Source of the DNA: JTS-RE37 sp041743975
Lineage (GTDB): Bacteria; Bacteroidota; Bacteroidia; Flavobacteriales; Flavobacteriaceae
Assembly: GCA_041743975.1 (NCBI GenBank)
Contig: JBGTLT010000093.1
Span: 1-30,896, forward strand
Direction: 5' to 3'
Length of the DNA: 30,896 bases
Shown here piece by piece: positions 8,044-17,409 of this stretch. Below the pieces are notes generated by a model. The model ran no database searches. It had not been told where the DNA came from and saw only the letters and a list, made by a program, of their open reading frames with translations. Each line of letters starts with the position of its first letter. Within the stretch, counting starts at the first letter, position 1. A program made the position numbers and the translations under genes.

Positions 8044-8303
8044 TGATAGCTTCGCCCGGCTTTAACCAGAAGAATTCCCCGGGGCATCTCTACTCTGGAG
8101 AGGTCGATACCGCATAAGCGGACTCGGGTGAGGAAAAAAACCCTATGGCTTGCCCCCCCTTAGCAAACGGCACGTTCGGTCGGGCCCACCCGAATGGCTT
8201 CAGCCAGGCGGGCATTGGGGAAAGCTGGTTTCAGGAAATACCTTATTCCAACCGGCTAATAGTCCCTCCCATGTTAAATTTCAGAAATACATAAATTTAG
8301 TAG

Positions 8304-8311
8304 TATCTTCC
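8304..8311 (+). promoter_or_regulatory. Promoter-like box TATCTTCC before the DUF4038 hydrolase
   Basis: TATCTTCC lies 18 bp before the ATG at 8330. A TTTC lies about 21 bp upstream of it (near 8279-8282), a possible weak -33 element. The same box stands at almost the same distance before the genes at 6748 and 9770. Confidence 0.4.
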
Positions 8312-8329
8312 ATCACATAAATTTCCTGG

Positions 8330-9712
8330 ATGAAGCGTAATATCGCATTGCTGCTTTTAATAGTACTTACGGCAACCTCCCATGCCCAAAGGCTTAGGGT
8401 AAGCGATAACAAACGCTTCCTGGTCACGGAGGAGGGGGCACCCTTTTTCTGGGCCGGTGATACCGCCTGGGAACTTTTCCACAGATGCAACCGGGAAGAG
8501 GCTTCTGAGTATCTGGCCCACCGCGCCCAACAAGGCTTTAATGTTGTCCAGGCGGTGATCCTGGCAGAACTGGACGGGTTAAACACCCCGAATCCGTACG
8601 GGGAAGCCCCGCTGCTTTCCAACGATCCTTTGCGCCCGAATAAAAAATATTTTGAGCATGTGGATTTCGTTATAAAAAGGGCCGGGGAACTCGGAATTTA
8701 TATCGCGTTGTTACCAACCTGGGGAGACAAGGTATTCAAAAACAGCTGGGGGCTCGGCCCTGAGGTTTTCACCCCGGAAAATGCCCGGGAATACGGGAAA
8801 TGGGTGGGTGACCGGTATAAGGCATACGACAATGTAATCTGGATCATCGGGGGAGATCGCAACCCCCGGGAGGGAAGTACGGATGTAGCAATTTGGAATG
8901 CCATGGCAGAAGGCATAGCGGAAGCTGCAGGCGGCTATGAAAAGACCCTTATGAGCTTTCACCCCCAACCGGCGAGGGAAGGGGGATCCTCCCGATGGTT
9001 CCATGAGGAGCCCTGGCTCGATTTTAACATGCACCAAACCGGCCATTGTGCCAATCAGCCTACATACAGGATTATAGAACAGGACTATAACCTCAACCCA
9101 GTAAAACCCGTCCTGGATGGGGAACCCCTGTATGAGGACCACCCTAATTGTTTTAATGCGCGCGAGCTGGGATACAGCATCCCGGAAGATATCCGGCGTA
9201 TTATGTACTGGAATGTATTTGCAGGCGCTTTCGGGCAGACCTATGGATGCCACGATGTCTGGCAGATGTTCAGCCTGGAAAGGGAAGGGATCAACCATCC
9301 ACTAAGGCCCTGGAAAGTGGCTCTGGACCTTCCGATGGCCAACCAGGTAAAACACCTTAAAAATTTAATGCTGTCCAGGCCCTTCCTCACCCGAATACCT
9401 GCGCCCTATCTGGTTCCCGGACCCCAGCACGATACCGATGATTATGTGATTGCCACAGCAGACAGTGAGGGTTCCTATACCATGTTCTACTTCCCCACCG
9501 GTAAAAAGGTGCTGCTTGATTTCTCTGCTCTGAAGGGGACTAAATTGCGAAGCTGGTGGTACGACCCCAGAACCGGAAACGCATTCGAGGGGCCCGCTAT
9601 AACCCACGGACAACTTACCATAGAACCTCCAAGTTCCGGGATTGGCCAGGACTGGGTACTGGTTGTTGACGATGCTGAATATGAATTCGGAGCACCCGGT
9701 AAAGTCCTATGA
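8330..9712 (+). CDS. DUF4038-family glycoside hydrolase (GH140, apiosidase-like), exported
   Basis: The product (460 residues) has a clear signal peptide ending about SHAQ (residues 17-20), a DUF4038 TIM-barrel domain (about 22-350) and a C-terminal beta domain of the collagen-binding-like type (about 365-450). The start of the barrel, RFLVTEEGAPFFWAGDTAWELF, is diagnostic for DUF4038. Asp176 (IIGGDRNPRE) and Glu265 (LDGEPLYED) fit the nucleophile and acid/base pair of GH140; their spacing is close to that in the characterised apiosidase. GH140 removes apiose from pectin (rhamnogalacturonan II), but many DUF4038 proteins are untested. No SusC/SusD pair is present in this window, which is unusual for a Bacteroidota polysaccharide enzyme. 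A TATCTTCC box lies at 8304-8311. The next gene begins 57 bp downstream. Confidence 0.9.
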   Translation: MKRNIALLLLIVLTATSHAQRLRVSDNKRFLVTEEGAPFFWAGDTAWELFHRCNREEASEYLAHRAQQGFNVVQAVILAELDGLNTPNPYGEAPLLSNDPLRPNKKYFEHVDFVIKRAGELGIYIALLPTWGDKVFKNSWGLGPEVFTPENAREYGKWVGDRYKAYDNVIWIIGGDRNPREGSTDVAIWNAMAEGIAEAAGGYEKTLMSFHPQPAREGGSSRWFHEEPWLDFNMHQTGHCANQPTYRIIEQDYNLNPVKPVLDGEPLYEDHPNCFNARELGYSIPEDIRRIMYWNVFAGAFGQTYGCHDVWQMFSLEREGINHPLRPWKVALDLPMANQVKHLKNLMLSRPFLTRIPAPYLVPGPQHDTDDYVIATADSEGSYTMFYFPTGKKVLLDFSALKGTKLRSWWYDPRTGNAFEGPAITHGQLTIEPPSSGIGQDWVLVVDDAEYEFGAPGKVL

Positions 9713-9742
9713 ATCCCTGTTCTGAAATAGCAAAAAAATAGG

Positions 9743-9750
9743 TATCTTCC
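9743..9750 (+). promoter_or_regulatory. Promoter-like box TATCTTCC before the M28 peptidase
   Basis: TATCTTCC lies 19 bp before the ATG at 9770 inside the 57-bp gap after the DUF4038 gene. Its identity with the 8304 box suggests that the peptidase has its own promoter rather than depending only on read-through. Confidence 0.38.
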
Positions 9751-9769
9751 AAAACAAAGTTAAACCCCT

Positions 9770-11968
9770 ATGATCCGAATTTTTTCTACAGTATTCTTCT
9801 CTTTATCTCTTTGTTGCGTTTCAGCTCAATCCCTTTTAGGGTTTAAACCCGGGAACGTCCAAAAGGAACTCGACCTGGAAAAGGCATATGAAAAGGGACT
9901 TTCGGTAGAGAACCTCGATGCCTGGATGAAGCGGATGTCAGCAGAACCACACTGGGTAGGTACTGAATATGGAAGGAAGAATGCAGAATGGATGTTGGCA
10001 CAATTTAAATCATGGGGCTATGATGCGCGTATCGAAACCTACGATATACTGTTTCCCTACCCTAAGGTACGGGTGCTGGAACTGACAGCACCAACCACTT
10101 ATACAGCTAAGCTGACAGCCGTCCCCGTTGAAGGGGATGCCTATACGGAACAAGGGGAAGCCCTGCTGCCAAGTTACAATGCCTTTTCAACCGATGGGGA
10201 TGTGGAAGCCGAATTGGTATTTGTAAATTATGGGATTCCTGCGGATTACGAGGAGTTGGAAAAGCAGGGTATTGATGTTAGGGGAAAAATAGTCATAGCC
10301 AAATACTATGGCTCTTGGCGGGGGATAAAACCGAAACTTGCAGCGGAAAAAGGAGCCATTGGGTGTATCATCTATTCAGATCCGGCTGATGATGGTTATG
10401 TTCAGGGGGATGTATATCCCAAAGGGCCATTCAAAAATAAAACAGGGGTACAGCGGGGATCTGTGATGGACATGCCCTTGTATCCCGGAGATGTTCTTAC
10501 CCCTGGATATGGGGCTACAAAGGATGCTAAGCGCCTGGACAGGAAAGATGCCCCCACTATCACAAAAATTCCGGTATTGCCCATTTCTTACGAAGACGCC
10601 CAACCCCTGTTAGAGGCCCTTGGGGGGCCTATGGCACCTGAATCATGGAGAGGTGGACTGCCCATCAGTTACCATATAGGGCCAGGCCCGGCCAAAGTGC
10701 ATTTAAAACTGGAATTTGACTGGCAACTGAAACCGGCCCATAATGTTATCGCAATGCTGAAGGGAAGTGAATTCCCGGATCAATGGGTCCTGAGGGGGAA
10801 CCACCACGACGCTTGGGTACATGGCGCCTCAGATCCTGTAAGCGGCATGGTGGCATTGCTGGAAGAAGCCCGTGTGGTGGGTGAATTGGCTAAAAAAGGA
10901 ATGCGGCCCAAAAGGACATTGGTATATTGTGCCTGGGATGCTGAGGAACCGGGACTGATAGGGTCCACGGAATGGGTAGAGGATCACCTGCCGGAATTAC
11001 AGCAAAAGGCAGTTGTTTATATCAATACCGATGGGAATGGGCGGGGTTTTTTGGGAGCCGGTGGTTCCCATAGCCTTCAGGCCATGGTAAGTGAAGTTGC
11101 GGGAATCGTGACGGATCCCCAGACCGGGGTTTCCATAAAGGAAAGAAAAATGGCATATGACCTTACGCATAGCGGAAAGGATACTTTTCACTTGTATGCC
11201 CTTGGTTCCGGTTCGGATTATACCCCCTTTATACAGCATGCCGGTATCGCATCGCTAAACCTGGGCTTCGGCGGGGAAGATGATGGCGGGGAATACCATA
11301 CTATTTATGATACCTATGCACATTATAAAAGGTTTAAGGATCCCAAGCTGGAATATGGTTTGGCACTCGCCAATCTGGCGGGGCGTATTGTGTTGCGGAT
11401 GGCCAATGCCGATGTGCTGCCCTTCGAATTCAAACAATGGCAGGCCACGGTATCAGGTTATCTTGACGAGGTTATAAGGGAGACTTCCGATATGCGTGCA
11501 GCGGTGGAAAAACATAATTCCATATTAGAGAAAAATGCTTTCAAATTGGCGGCGGACCCAACGAAGCCATTTACCAATCCTTCCCGTAAAGAAGCGGTTC
11601 CATACCTTGATTTTTCACCACTACAGAACCAGATAGCCAACCTTAAAACAAGTATTGATGCGCTGACCGCGGAAGATTTTACGCAATGGCCTGAGGATAA
11701 ACTGGCATCCCTTAATAAAAAACTTATGAAAATGGAACAAGCATTGACCAGAGAATCGGGCCTGCCCAGGAGGGGCTGGTATAAACACCAGATCTATGCC
11801 CCCGGTTTCTATACGGGTTATGGCGTAAAAACGTTACCGGGAGTACGCGAGGCAATTGAACAAAAAGATTGGAAAGAGGCCCAGGATCAGATTGGGAAAC
11901 TGGCAGAGACCCTTGAACAATTCAATTCCCGTATAAGAGAGTTAACCAGCGAGACCGATACCAATTAG
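9770..11968 (+). CDS. Exported M28-family peptidase, glutamate carboxypeptidase II (NAALADase/PSMA)-like
   Basis: The 732-residue product has a signal peptide (about residues 1-20), an M28 catalytic domain interrupted by a PA domain (about 120-300), and a C-terminal transferrin-receptor-like dimerisation domain (about 610-725). Matching the human family member, the zinc and catalytic residues are His345 and Asp347 (NHHDAWVHG), bridging Asp355, Glu392/Glu393 (WDAEEPG), Asp421 (INTDG) and His510 (EYHTIYDTY). All are present, so the enzyme should be active. The family removes C-terminal glutamate or other acidic residues from peptides or folates outside the cytoplasm; bacterial substrates are mostly unknown. 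The gene lies 57 bp after the DUF4038 hydrolase and 58 bp before the heme-HEAT lipoprotein. Confidence 0.93.
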   Translation: MIRIFSTVFFSLSLCCVSAQSLLGFKPGNVQKELDLEKAYEKGLSVENLDAWMKRMSAEPHWVGTEYGRKNAEWMLAQFKSWGYDARIETYDILFPYPKVRVLELTAPTTYTAKLTAVPVEGDAYTEQGEALLPSYNAFSTDGDVEAELVFVNYGIPADYEELEKQGIDVRGKIVIAKYYGSWRGIKPKLAAEKGAIGCIIYSDPADDGYVQGDVYPKGPFKNKTGVQRGSVMDMPLYPGDVLTPGYGATKDAKRLDRKDAPTITKIPVLPISYEDAQPLLEALGGPMAPESWRGGLPISYHIGPGPAKVHLKLEFDWQLKPAHNVIAMLKGSEFPDQWVLRGNHHDAWVHGASDPVSGMVALLEEARVVGELAKKGMRPKRTLVYCAWDAEEPGLIGSTEWVEDHLPELQQKAVVYINTDGNGRGFLGAGGSHSLQAMVSEVAGIVTDPQTGVSIKERKMAYDLTHSGKDTFHLYALGSGSDYTPFIQHAGIASLNLGFGGEDDGGEYHTIYDTYAHYKRFKDPKLEYGLALANLAGRIVLRMANADVLPFEFKQWQATVSGYLDEVIRETSDMRAAVEKHNSILEKNAFKLAADPTKPFTNPSRKEAVPYLDFSPLQNQIANLKTSIDALTAEDFTQWPEDKLASLNKKLMKMEQALTRESGLPRRGWYKHQIYAPGFYTGYGVKTLPGVREAIEQKDWKEAQDQIGKLAETLEQFNSRIRELTSETDTN

Positions 11969-11995
11969 GAACCGCCATATTAGATAATACACAAG

Positions 11996-12003
11996 TATCC
12001 TTA
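11996..12003 (+). promoter_or_regulatory. Weak promoter-like box TATCCTTA before the heme-HEAT lipoprotein gene
   Basis: TATCCTTA lies 23 bp before the ATG at 12027, in the 58-bp gap after the M28 peptidase. It is a looser match to TAnnTTTG than the boxes at 8304 and 9743 and may be chance. Confidence 0.25.
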
Positions 12004-12026
12004 GAGCAATCCTTAGCTACCTATCC

Positions 12027-15000
12027 ATGAAGACCCGAAATGATTCCTTTTACCTGTTATTCCTGACCTGTATTTTACTATGTGCCATATCATGTGAGAA
12101 AAAACCAAAAAGTCAGGCTGAGGCACCCCTTATCAAAACCATCGATTCCGCTACCGGGGTTCAGATGGGCAAAGAGAACCGGGAAAATATCTCGGCCAAA
12201 ATAGCAGAAGGGCTCGTACTGAGCCTCTGGGCGACAGATTCCCTCGCTCCAGACCCTGTTGCGATGGATATTGATGAAAACGGAAATGTTTACCTCACAC
12301 GCACAAACCGTCAAAAAAATTCGGAATTCGATATCAGGGGGTACCGGGATTGGATGACCCCATCAATTGCATTGCAAACTGTGGAAGACCGGCGGGCCTT
12401 TCTTAAGGAAACCTTCGCAACGGAAAAAAGCGAGGAGAACTCATGGCTGAAAGACCTTAACAAAGACAGTATTCACGACTGGAAAGACCTGGCCGTGGAA
12501 AAGGAAGAAGTATGGAAACTGGAAGACGTGGATGGCAATGGTATTGCCGATAAGTCTACCAGGATCCTGAATGATTTCAATGAAGAAATTACCGATGTGG
12601 CCGGCGCCTTGCTGGTTACAAAAGATGCCACCTATGTAGGTGTTGGACCGGATATGTGGCGTCTTACCGATACGGATGGAGACGGGATGCTGGATAGCAA
12701 GACCAGCATGGCACATGGCTTTGCCGTTCATATTGGTTTCGGGGGTCATGGTATGTCCGGAGCCATCCAGGGACCCGATGGAAAGATCTATTGGGGCATC
12801 GGGGATATCGGGGCTGATATCACCACGGTAGATGGCACAGAACATCACTATCCCAACGAGGGTGTGATTGTACGTTCTAACCCTGATGGAACTGATTTTG
12901 AAGTATTTGCCCAAGGCCTCAGAAACACCCATGAATTTGTTTTTGATGTCTATGGCAACATCATTACCTCGGACAATGACGGTGACCACCAGGGGGAAAG
13001 TGAACGCCTGGTACATATTGTGGAAGGTTCAGATGCGGGGTGGCGGTCCAACTGGCAATACGGGAAATATACCGATCCCAAAAACAACGAATACAAGGTA
13101 TGGATGGATGAAAAATTATATACGCCCAGATGGGAAGGCCAGGCTGCCTATATCATCCCCCCTATCCAGAATTTCCACAATGGTCCCACCGGAATGGCAT
13201 ACAATCCTGGCACTGCATTGGGGAAGGACTGGCTCAACAAGTTTTTCCTGGTCGAATTTGTCGGCGACCCGAGTTTATCCCATATCTGGGCATTCGACCT
13301 GGCCCCCAGGGGTGCTTCCTTTGAACTAAAGGATGACCTGGATGTTATTAGCGGGATCCTTCCTACCGGGATTCGGTTCGGGCCGGATGGTGCCCTTTAT
13401 ATTGCAGACTGGATCAATGGCTGGAACACCAAAAATTATGGCAGGGTGTGGAAGCTCGATGTGGACCAGGCTAATAATGACCTGGAACAGGAGCGCAAGG
13501 AGACCCTTCGCCTGATGACGCTGGAATATGAGGATCAGTCAGCCGATGACTTGACTGCGCTGTTGCGCTACCCTGATATGCGCATTCGGCAGAAAGCCCA
13601 GTTTGAACTGGCAGACCGGACCTTTTGGGGATACAGGGCGTTCAAAAAAATAATTCTGGAAGAAAAGGACCAGTTGGCCCGTATTCATGCCGTCTGGGGA
13701 ATTGGCCAGATCGCGGCTGGGAAACTGGAGCGGGCTGAGCCCTTGCTCGCATTGCTCAATGATGCAGATCCGGAGATTATAGCCCAGGCCCTTAAGGTTT
13801 TGGGCGATATTAAGTATACAGACGCCGGGGAAGCTATTATACCCCTGCTAGCACATGAAAATGACAGGGTTAAATTCTATGCTGCCCAGGCTTTGGGGAG
13901 GATCAAACAAAAAGATGCAGTTGAACCCCTCTTCAATATGATCTCGGCCAACATGGACCGTGATGTATACCTGCGCCATGCAGCAGTATTGGCCCTTACC
14001 AGGATTGGTGATGCAGAACCCCTTGTAGAACTTGCCAGCAGTCCTGACAGGAGCCTGAGGATTGCGGCTGTCCTTGTATTGCGCCGTTTACAGGATCCAA
14101 GGGTTTCCGCCTTCCTGAATGACAGCGATGAATATATTGTTACGGAGGCAGCGCGGGCCATCAATGATGATTTATCCATTGAAGCCGCCCTGCCCGATCT
14201 GGCGACCCAGTTAACCGTTACACAATTCATGAATGAACCCCTTATCCGGCGCAGCATAAATGCTGCCTTGCGCGTTGGAGGAGAAAGGGAACTGGACGCC
14301 CTTATAGCATTTACCAAAAGGACGGATGTACCCAGTAATTTAAGGGGCGAAGCACTGGCAACCATTGGCAGTTGGGCCTCCCCCTCGGTCCTGGACCGCG
14401 TAGATGGGAGGTACCGGGGTGAAATAAAACGGGATTCCGTAGCGGTAAGGGATAAAATTGAGAATGATATCCCACAGTTTTTGGAAGATCAGGATGAGAA
14501 TATGCTTATCGGGGCAGCCAAAATTATCGGATCCCTTGGAATTACCGCATACAATGAAGATATCAATAAAATTTTCAGAACCCATAAATCGCCCGCAGTC
14601 AGGGCAGCAATGCTAACAACCCTGGGGAAATTAAAGTACGACAAAATTGCAACCGTGATGCAAAACGGGATGCGGGATCCGGATCAGGATGTGCGTGCAG
14701 CTGCAGTTGGCTTAATCCCGGAACTGGATATTGCCAGGGAAAACCTGCCTGCCATCGTTGACCCTATTTTCCGGAATGGGTCTACCAGGGAACAACAGAC
14801 TATGATAACTGTATTGGGCAAGTTACCGCTGGAAAAAAGTGAACCTGTCCTGACAAGCCTGATACAAAAAGCGGGGAAAGACCAATTGGATCCTGGGGTG
14901 ATCCTGGACCTTGAAGAGGCTGTTGAAAATACAAAATCAGAATCCCTGTTGGCGCAATTGGCTGGGATACAAAAAAGTGGTCAAACTGTGGAGGCCTACA

Positions 15001-15452
15001 AAGAAACCCTTTACGGGGGAAGCTGGCGGCCAGGCGCCACCGTGTTTAAAAACAATCCGGCGGCCCAATGTGTCCGGTGCCATTCGTTGGAAGGGGCAGG
15101 TGGAATAGTTGGCCCGCCTATGGACAATATTGGCAATCTGCTTTCCCGGGAACAATTACTGGAATCCCTGATATTACCCGGGGCACGCCTCGCGCCAGGA
15201 TTTGGCGCGGTAGCCGTTACCCTTAAAGACGGGCAGGTTATCAGGGGGGTCCTCGAGGAAGAATCTGATGAAGAGCTCATCGTAAGGACTTCAGATGCAG
15301 AACCCATGGAAATACCGGTCTCAAGGATCGAAAAAAGACAGAATATGCCGTCTGCCATGCCACCTATGGGGCAAGTTCTCAGCAAGCGGGAGCTCCGGGA
15401 CCTGGTGGAATTCCTTTCAAGCCTGAAGGGAAATAATGGAGTAGCCCAGTGA
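12027..15452 (+). CDS. Large lipoprotein: sugar-dehydrogenase-like propeller, HEAT repeats and c-type heme domain
   Basis: The product has 1141 residues. A lipoprotein signal ends in CAISC, with Cys23 as the likely lipidated residue. Residues about 50-480 form a six-bladed glucose/sorbosone-dehydrogenase-like propeller of the membrane-bound dehydrogenase group common in Planctomycetes and Verrucomicrobia; two Ca-binding-like loops are visible (DVDGNGIADK, DTDGDGMLDSK). Residues about 500-960 are HEAT-type repeats (for example RIKQKDAVEPLFNMI, DPDQDVRAAAVGLI). The C-terminal domain has one heme c site, Cys1015-Val-Arg-Cys1018-His1019, and a Met-rich NMPSAMPPMG near residue 1110 that may supply the sixth ligand. 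An exported, heme-linked oxidation of a sugar or alcohol is inferred; substrate and cofactor (PQQ or none) are unknown. Neighbours are M28 and a TPR protein. Confidence 0.9.
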   Translation: MKTRNDSFYLLFLTCILLCAISCEKKPKSQAEAPLIKTIDSATGVQMGKENRENISAKIAEGLVLSLWATDSLAPDPVAMDIDENGNVYLTRTNRQKNSEFDIRGYRDWMTPSIALQTVEDRRAFLKETFATEKSEENSWLKDLNKDSIHDWKDLAVEKEEVWKLEDVDGNGIADKSTRILNDFNEEITDVAGALLVTKDATYVGVGPDMWRLTDTDGDGMLDSKTSMAHGFAVHIGFGGHGMSGAIQGPDGKIYWGIGDIGADITTVDGTEHHYPNEGVIVRSNPDGTDFEVFAQGLRNTHEFVFDVYGNIITSDNDGDHQGESERLVHIVEGSDAGWRSNWQYGKYTDPKNNEYKVWMDEKLYTPRWEGQAAYIIPPIQNFHNGPTGMAYNPGTALGKDWLNKFFLVEFVGDPSLSHIWAFDLAPRGASFELKDDLDVISGILPTGIRFGPDGALYIADWINGWNTKNYGRVWKLDVDQANNDLEQERKETLRLMTLEYEDQSADDLTALLRYPDMRIRQKAQFELADRTFWGYRAFKKIILEEKDQLARIHAVWGIGQIAAGKLERAEPLLALLNDADPEIIAQALKVLGDIKYTDAGEAIIPLLAHENDRVKFYAAQALGRIKQKDAVEPLFNMISANMDRDVYLRHAAVLALTRIGDAEPLVELASSPDRSLRIAAVLVLRRLQDPRVSAFLNDSDEYIVTEAARAINDDLSIEAALPDLATQLTVTQFMNEPLIRRSINAALRVGGERELDALIAFTKRTDVPSNLRGEALATIGSWASPSVLDRVDGRYRGEIKRDSVAVRDKIENDIPQFLEDQDENMLIGAAKIIGSLGITAYNEDINKIFRTHKSPAVRAAMLTTLGKLKYDKIATVMQNGMRDPDQDVRAAAVGLIPELDIARENLPAIVDPIFRNGSTREQQTMITVLGKLPLEKSEPVLTSLIQKAGKDQLDPGVILDLEEAVENTKSESLLAQLAGIQKSGQTVEAYKETLYGGSWRPGATVFKNNPAAQCVRCHSLEGAGGIVGPPMDNIGNLLSREQLLESLILPGARLAPGFGAVAVTLKDGQVIRGVLEEESDEELIVRTSDAEPMEIPVSRIEKRQNMPSAMPPMGQVLSKRELRDLVEFLSSLKGNNGVAQ

Positions 15453-15465
15453 TTTTTGTTTAAGG

Positions 15466-15488
15466 GGGCGGCGGGATGCCTGCCGCCC
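15466..15488 (+). terminator. Strong GC hairpin after the heme-HEAT lipoprotein gene
   Basis: GGGCGGCGGG (15466-15475) pairs with CCTGCCGCCC (15479-15488) around an ATG triloop: ten pairs with one G-T wobble, 13 bp past the stop codon. A second short hairpin, GGGAT-N6-ATCCC (15489-15504), follows. No T-tract is present on the forward strand, so intrinsic termination is probable but unproven. Confidence 0.5.
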
Positions 15489-15636
15489 GGGATGGATTTA
15501 TCCCATTAGCCGTTGAATAATAGGTTTATTATTAGTATATTTAATTTGATCTCTACATGCCATTCCCCATTACCCCTGGTGGCATGATCTCCCCCCGGCT
15601 ATTTTAAAGGCCATTACGATTTCTTAACCTTACATT

Positions 15637-17364
15637 ATGAATACGAACGCCAGGATTGGGATAATAGCGGTTGTAGTATGCGCTGTTATATTTCTTTTAC
15701 CTCAGAATGATGAAAAGGTCACAGACCCTTCGCAGAAGGCCTCCTTTTATTCGATGAAATGCACAGTGGCCAAATACTTATTATCCGATGTGGATACCAC
15801 CCGCCAGATTGCACCTTTGTTTCAAAACCTGGGTAACCTGAGTTATCCGATTAACGCTAAGGATTCAAAGGTACAGCAGTTCTTTGACCAGGGCCTGAGG
15901 CTCACATTTGCTTTTAACCATGCAGAGGCGCACCGTTCATTTATGGAAGCATCCCGCTTAGAGCCTAATTCAGCAATGGCCTATTGGGGCCAGGCGTTCG
16001 CTCTGGGGCCGAATATAAACGACCCCTTCCCGGATGAGGAACGAAGGGTAACATGTTACGAGGTGATACAGAAAGCAAAAAAGGTTGCACCCAATGCCGG
16101 CCCCCGGGAACAGGCATTGATAGCGGCCCTGACAACAAGGTACAGCGAGGATGCCACAACGGATATCGGCCCGCTGAATGTTGCATATATGTATGCCATG
16201 GCAGCGGTAGCGGCACAATATCCTGATGACGCAACCATTCAAACACTTTACGCGGACGCTGTTATGAATACGATGCCGTGGAATTATTGGGATGCCGATG
16301 GTAATCCGGCACCCAACACCTTAAAAGGCAAAGAGGCCCTCGAAAAGGCCATAAGCCTGGACCCGGACCATCCAGGGGCACATCATTTATACATCCATAT
16401 GGTGGAACTTCCCCAACCGGACCTTGCCGTGCCCAGTGCCGATAAATTAGGCTCCCTCATGCCGGCTGCAGGCCACATCGTGCACATGCCTTCGCATATC
16501 TATATCAGGGTCGGGCGCTACATGGATGCCGTTAAGGCCAATGAGGAGGCTATCCTTGCGGATGAGGATTATATCTCACAATGTTATTCCCAGGGGATGT
16601 ACCCACTTGGGTATTACCCGCACAACCTCCATTTCCTGTGGTCTGCATCAAGCCTGTTGGGAAACAGCACGAAGGCCATAGAAGCTGCTAAGAAAACGGC
16701 AGAAAAAGTCCCGATTGGGGAACTGATCACTTTACCTTTTCTGCAGGATTTCGCTTCCACCCCCCTCCTTGCCTATACGCGTTTTGGCAAATGGAACGAA
16801 ATCCTTACCATCCCCTATCCCGGGGATGATTACAAACACCTGAACCTAATCTGGCATTATGCCCGCGGAATTGCATTCCTTCGCAAGAACAACATTGAAG
16901 AAGCACGGGAAGAACTGTCAGCCCTGGAAGCAATGAAAGATGATCGCGAACTGGAAAATGTGTTTGCCAACCCTCAAAATCCCAGTTCTAAAACAGCCCT
17001 GGTTGCACACAAGGTACTTGCAGGAGAACTCGCGGCGGCAGAAGGTGACCTCCCGGGCGCCATCGTGCACCTTAAGGATGCCATAAACTTCGAAAGCGCC
17101 TTGACCTATAGTGAGCCTTCGCCATGGCACATCCCGGTGCGGCAAACCCTGGGGGCTGTTCTTATGAAAGCCGGAGATTATGCGGAGGCTGAAAAAACCT
17201 ATAGGGAAGACCTGAAAGAACTTCGGCAAAATGGGTGGTCACTCATGGGCCTATACCAAAGTTTGCTGGCACAGGGGAAAACAACGGAAGCCAATACCAT
17301 CAAAAAGGAATTCGACAATGCCTGGGCGAATTCGGACCTGGAAATCCACACCTCTATACTCTAA
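15637..17364 (+). CDS. Exported TPR-repeat protein with conserved HHxxxH and HxxHMPSH motifs
   Basis: The product has 575 residues, an N-terminal membrane anchor or uncleaved signal (about residues 7-22), and TPR-like helical repeats along most of its length (for example about residues 88-120 with AYWGQAFALGPNIN, 235-255, and 465-560). Two histidine clusters stand out: His249, His250 and His254 (HHLYIHMVE) and His280, His283, Met284 and His287 (GHIVHMPSHIY). I recall this TPR subgroup as widespread in Bacteroidota and other bacteria with these motifs conserved, but with no assigned function. The SCO1/SenC gene begins 45 bp downstream, so co-transcription is likely and a metal-related role is a reasonable guess, not shown. 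The start at ATG 15637 directly precedes the hydrophobic segment. Confidence 0.85.
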   Translation: MNTNARIGIIAVVVCAVIFLLPQNDEKVTDPSQKASFYSMKCTVAKYLLSDVDTTRQIAPLFQNLGNLSYPINAKDSKVQQFFDQGLRLTFAFNHAEAHRSFMEASRLEPNSAMAYWGQAFALGPNINDPFPDEERRVTCYEVIQKAKKVAPNAGPREQALIAALTTRYSEDATTDIGPLNVAYMYAMAAVAAQYPDDATIQTLYADAVMNTMPWNYWDADGNPAPNTLKGKEALEKAISLDPDHPGAHHLYIHMVELPQPDLAVPSADKLGSLMPAAGHIVHMPSHIYIRVGRYMDAVKANEEAILADEDYISQCYSQGMYPLGYYPHNLHFLWSASSLLGNSTKAIEAAKKTAEKVPIGELITLPFLQDFASTPLLAYTRFGKWNEILTIPYPGDDYKHLNLIWHYARGIAFLRKNNIEEAREELSALEAMKDDRELENVFANPQNPSSKTALVAHKVLAGELAAAEGDLPGAIVHLKDAINFESALTYSEPSPWHIPVRQTLGAVLMKAGDYAEAEKTYREDLKELRQNGWSLMGLYQSLLAQGKTTEANTIKKEFDNAWANSDLEIHTSIL

Positions 17365-17409
17365 CCCCCGTAGTTGGGAACTATAACAAGTAGAAGGTTT
17401 ATACCATTT

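Noticed and set aside
8044..8329. Possible small RNA or gene in the 286-bp gap before the DUF4038 hydrolase
   Set aside because: Only short GC-rich inverted segments are present, without a recognisable RNA family, terminator or coding frame; only the promoter-like box at 8304 is reported.
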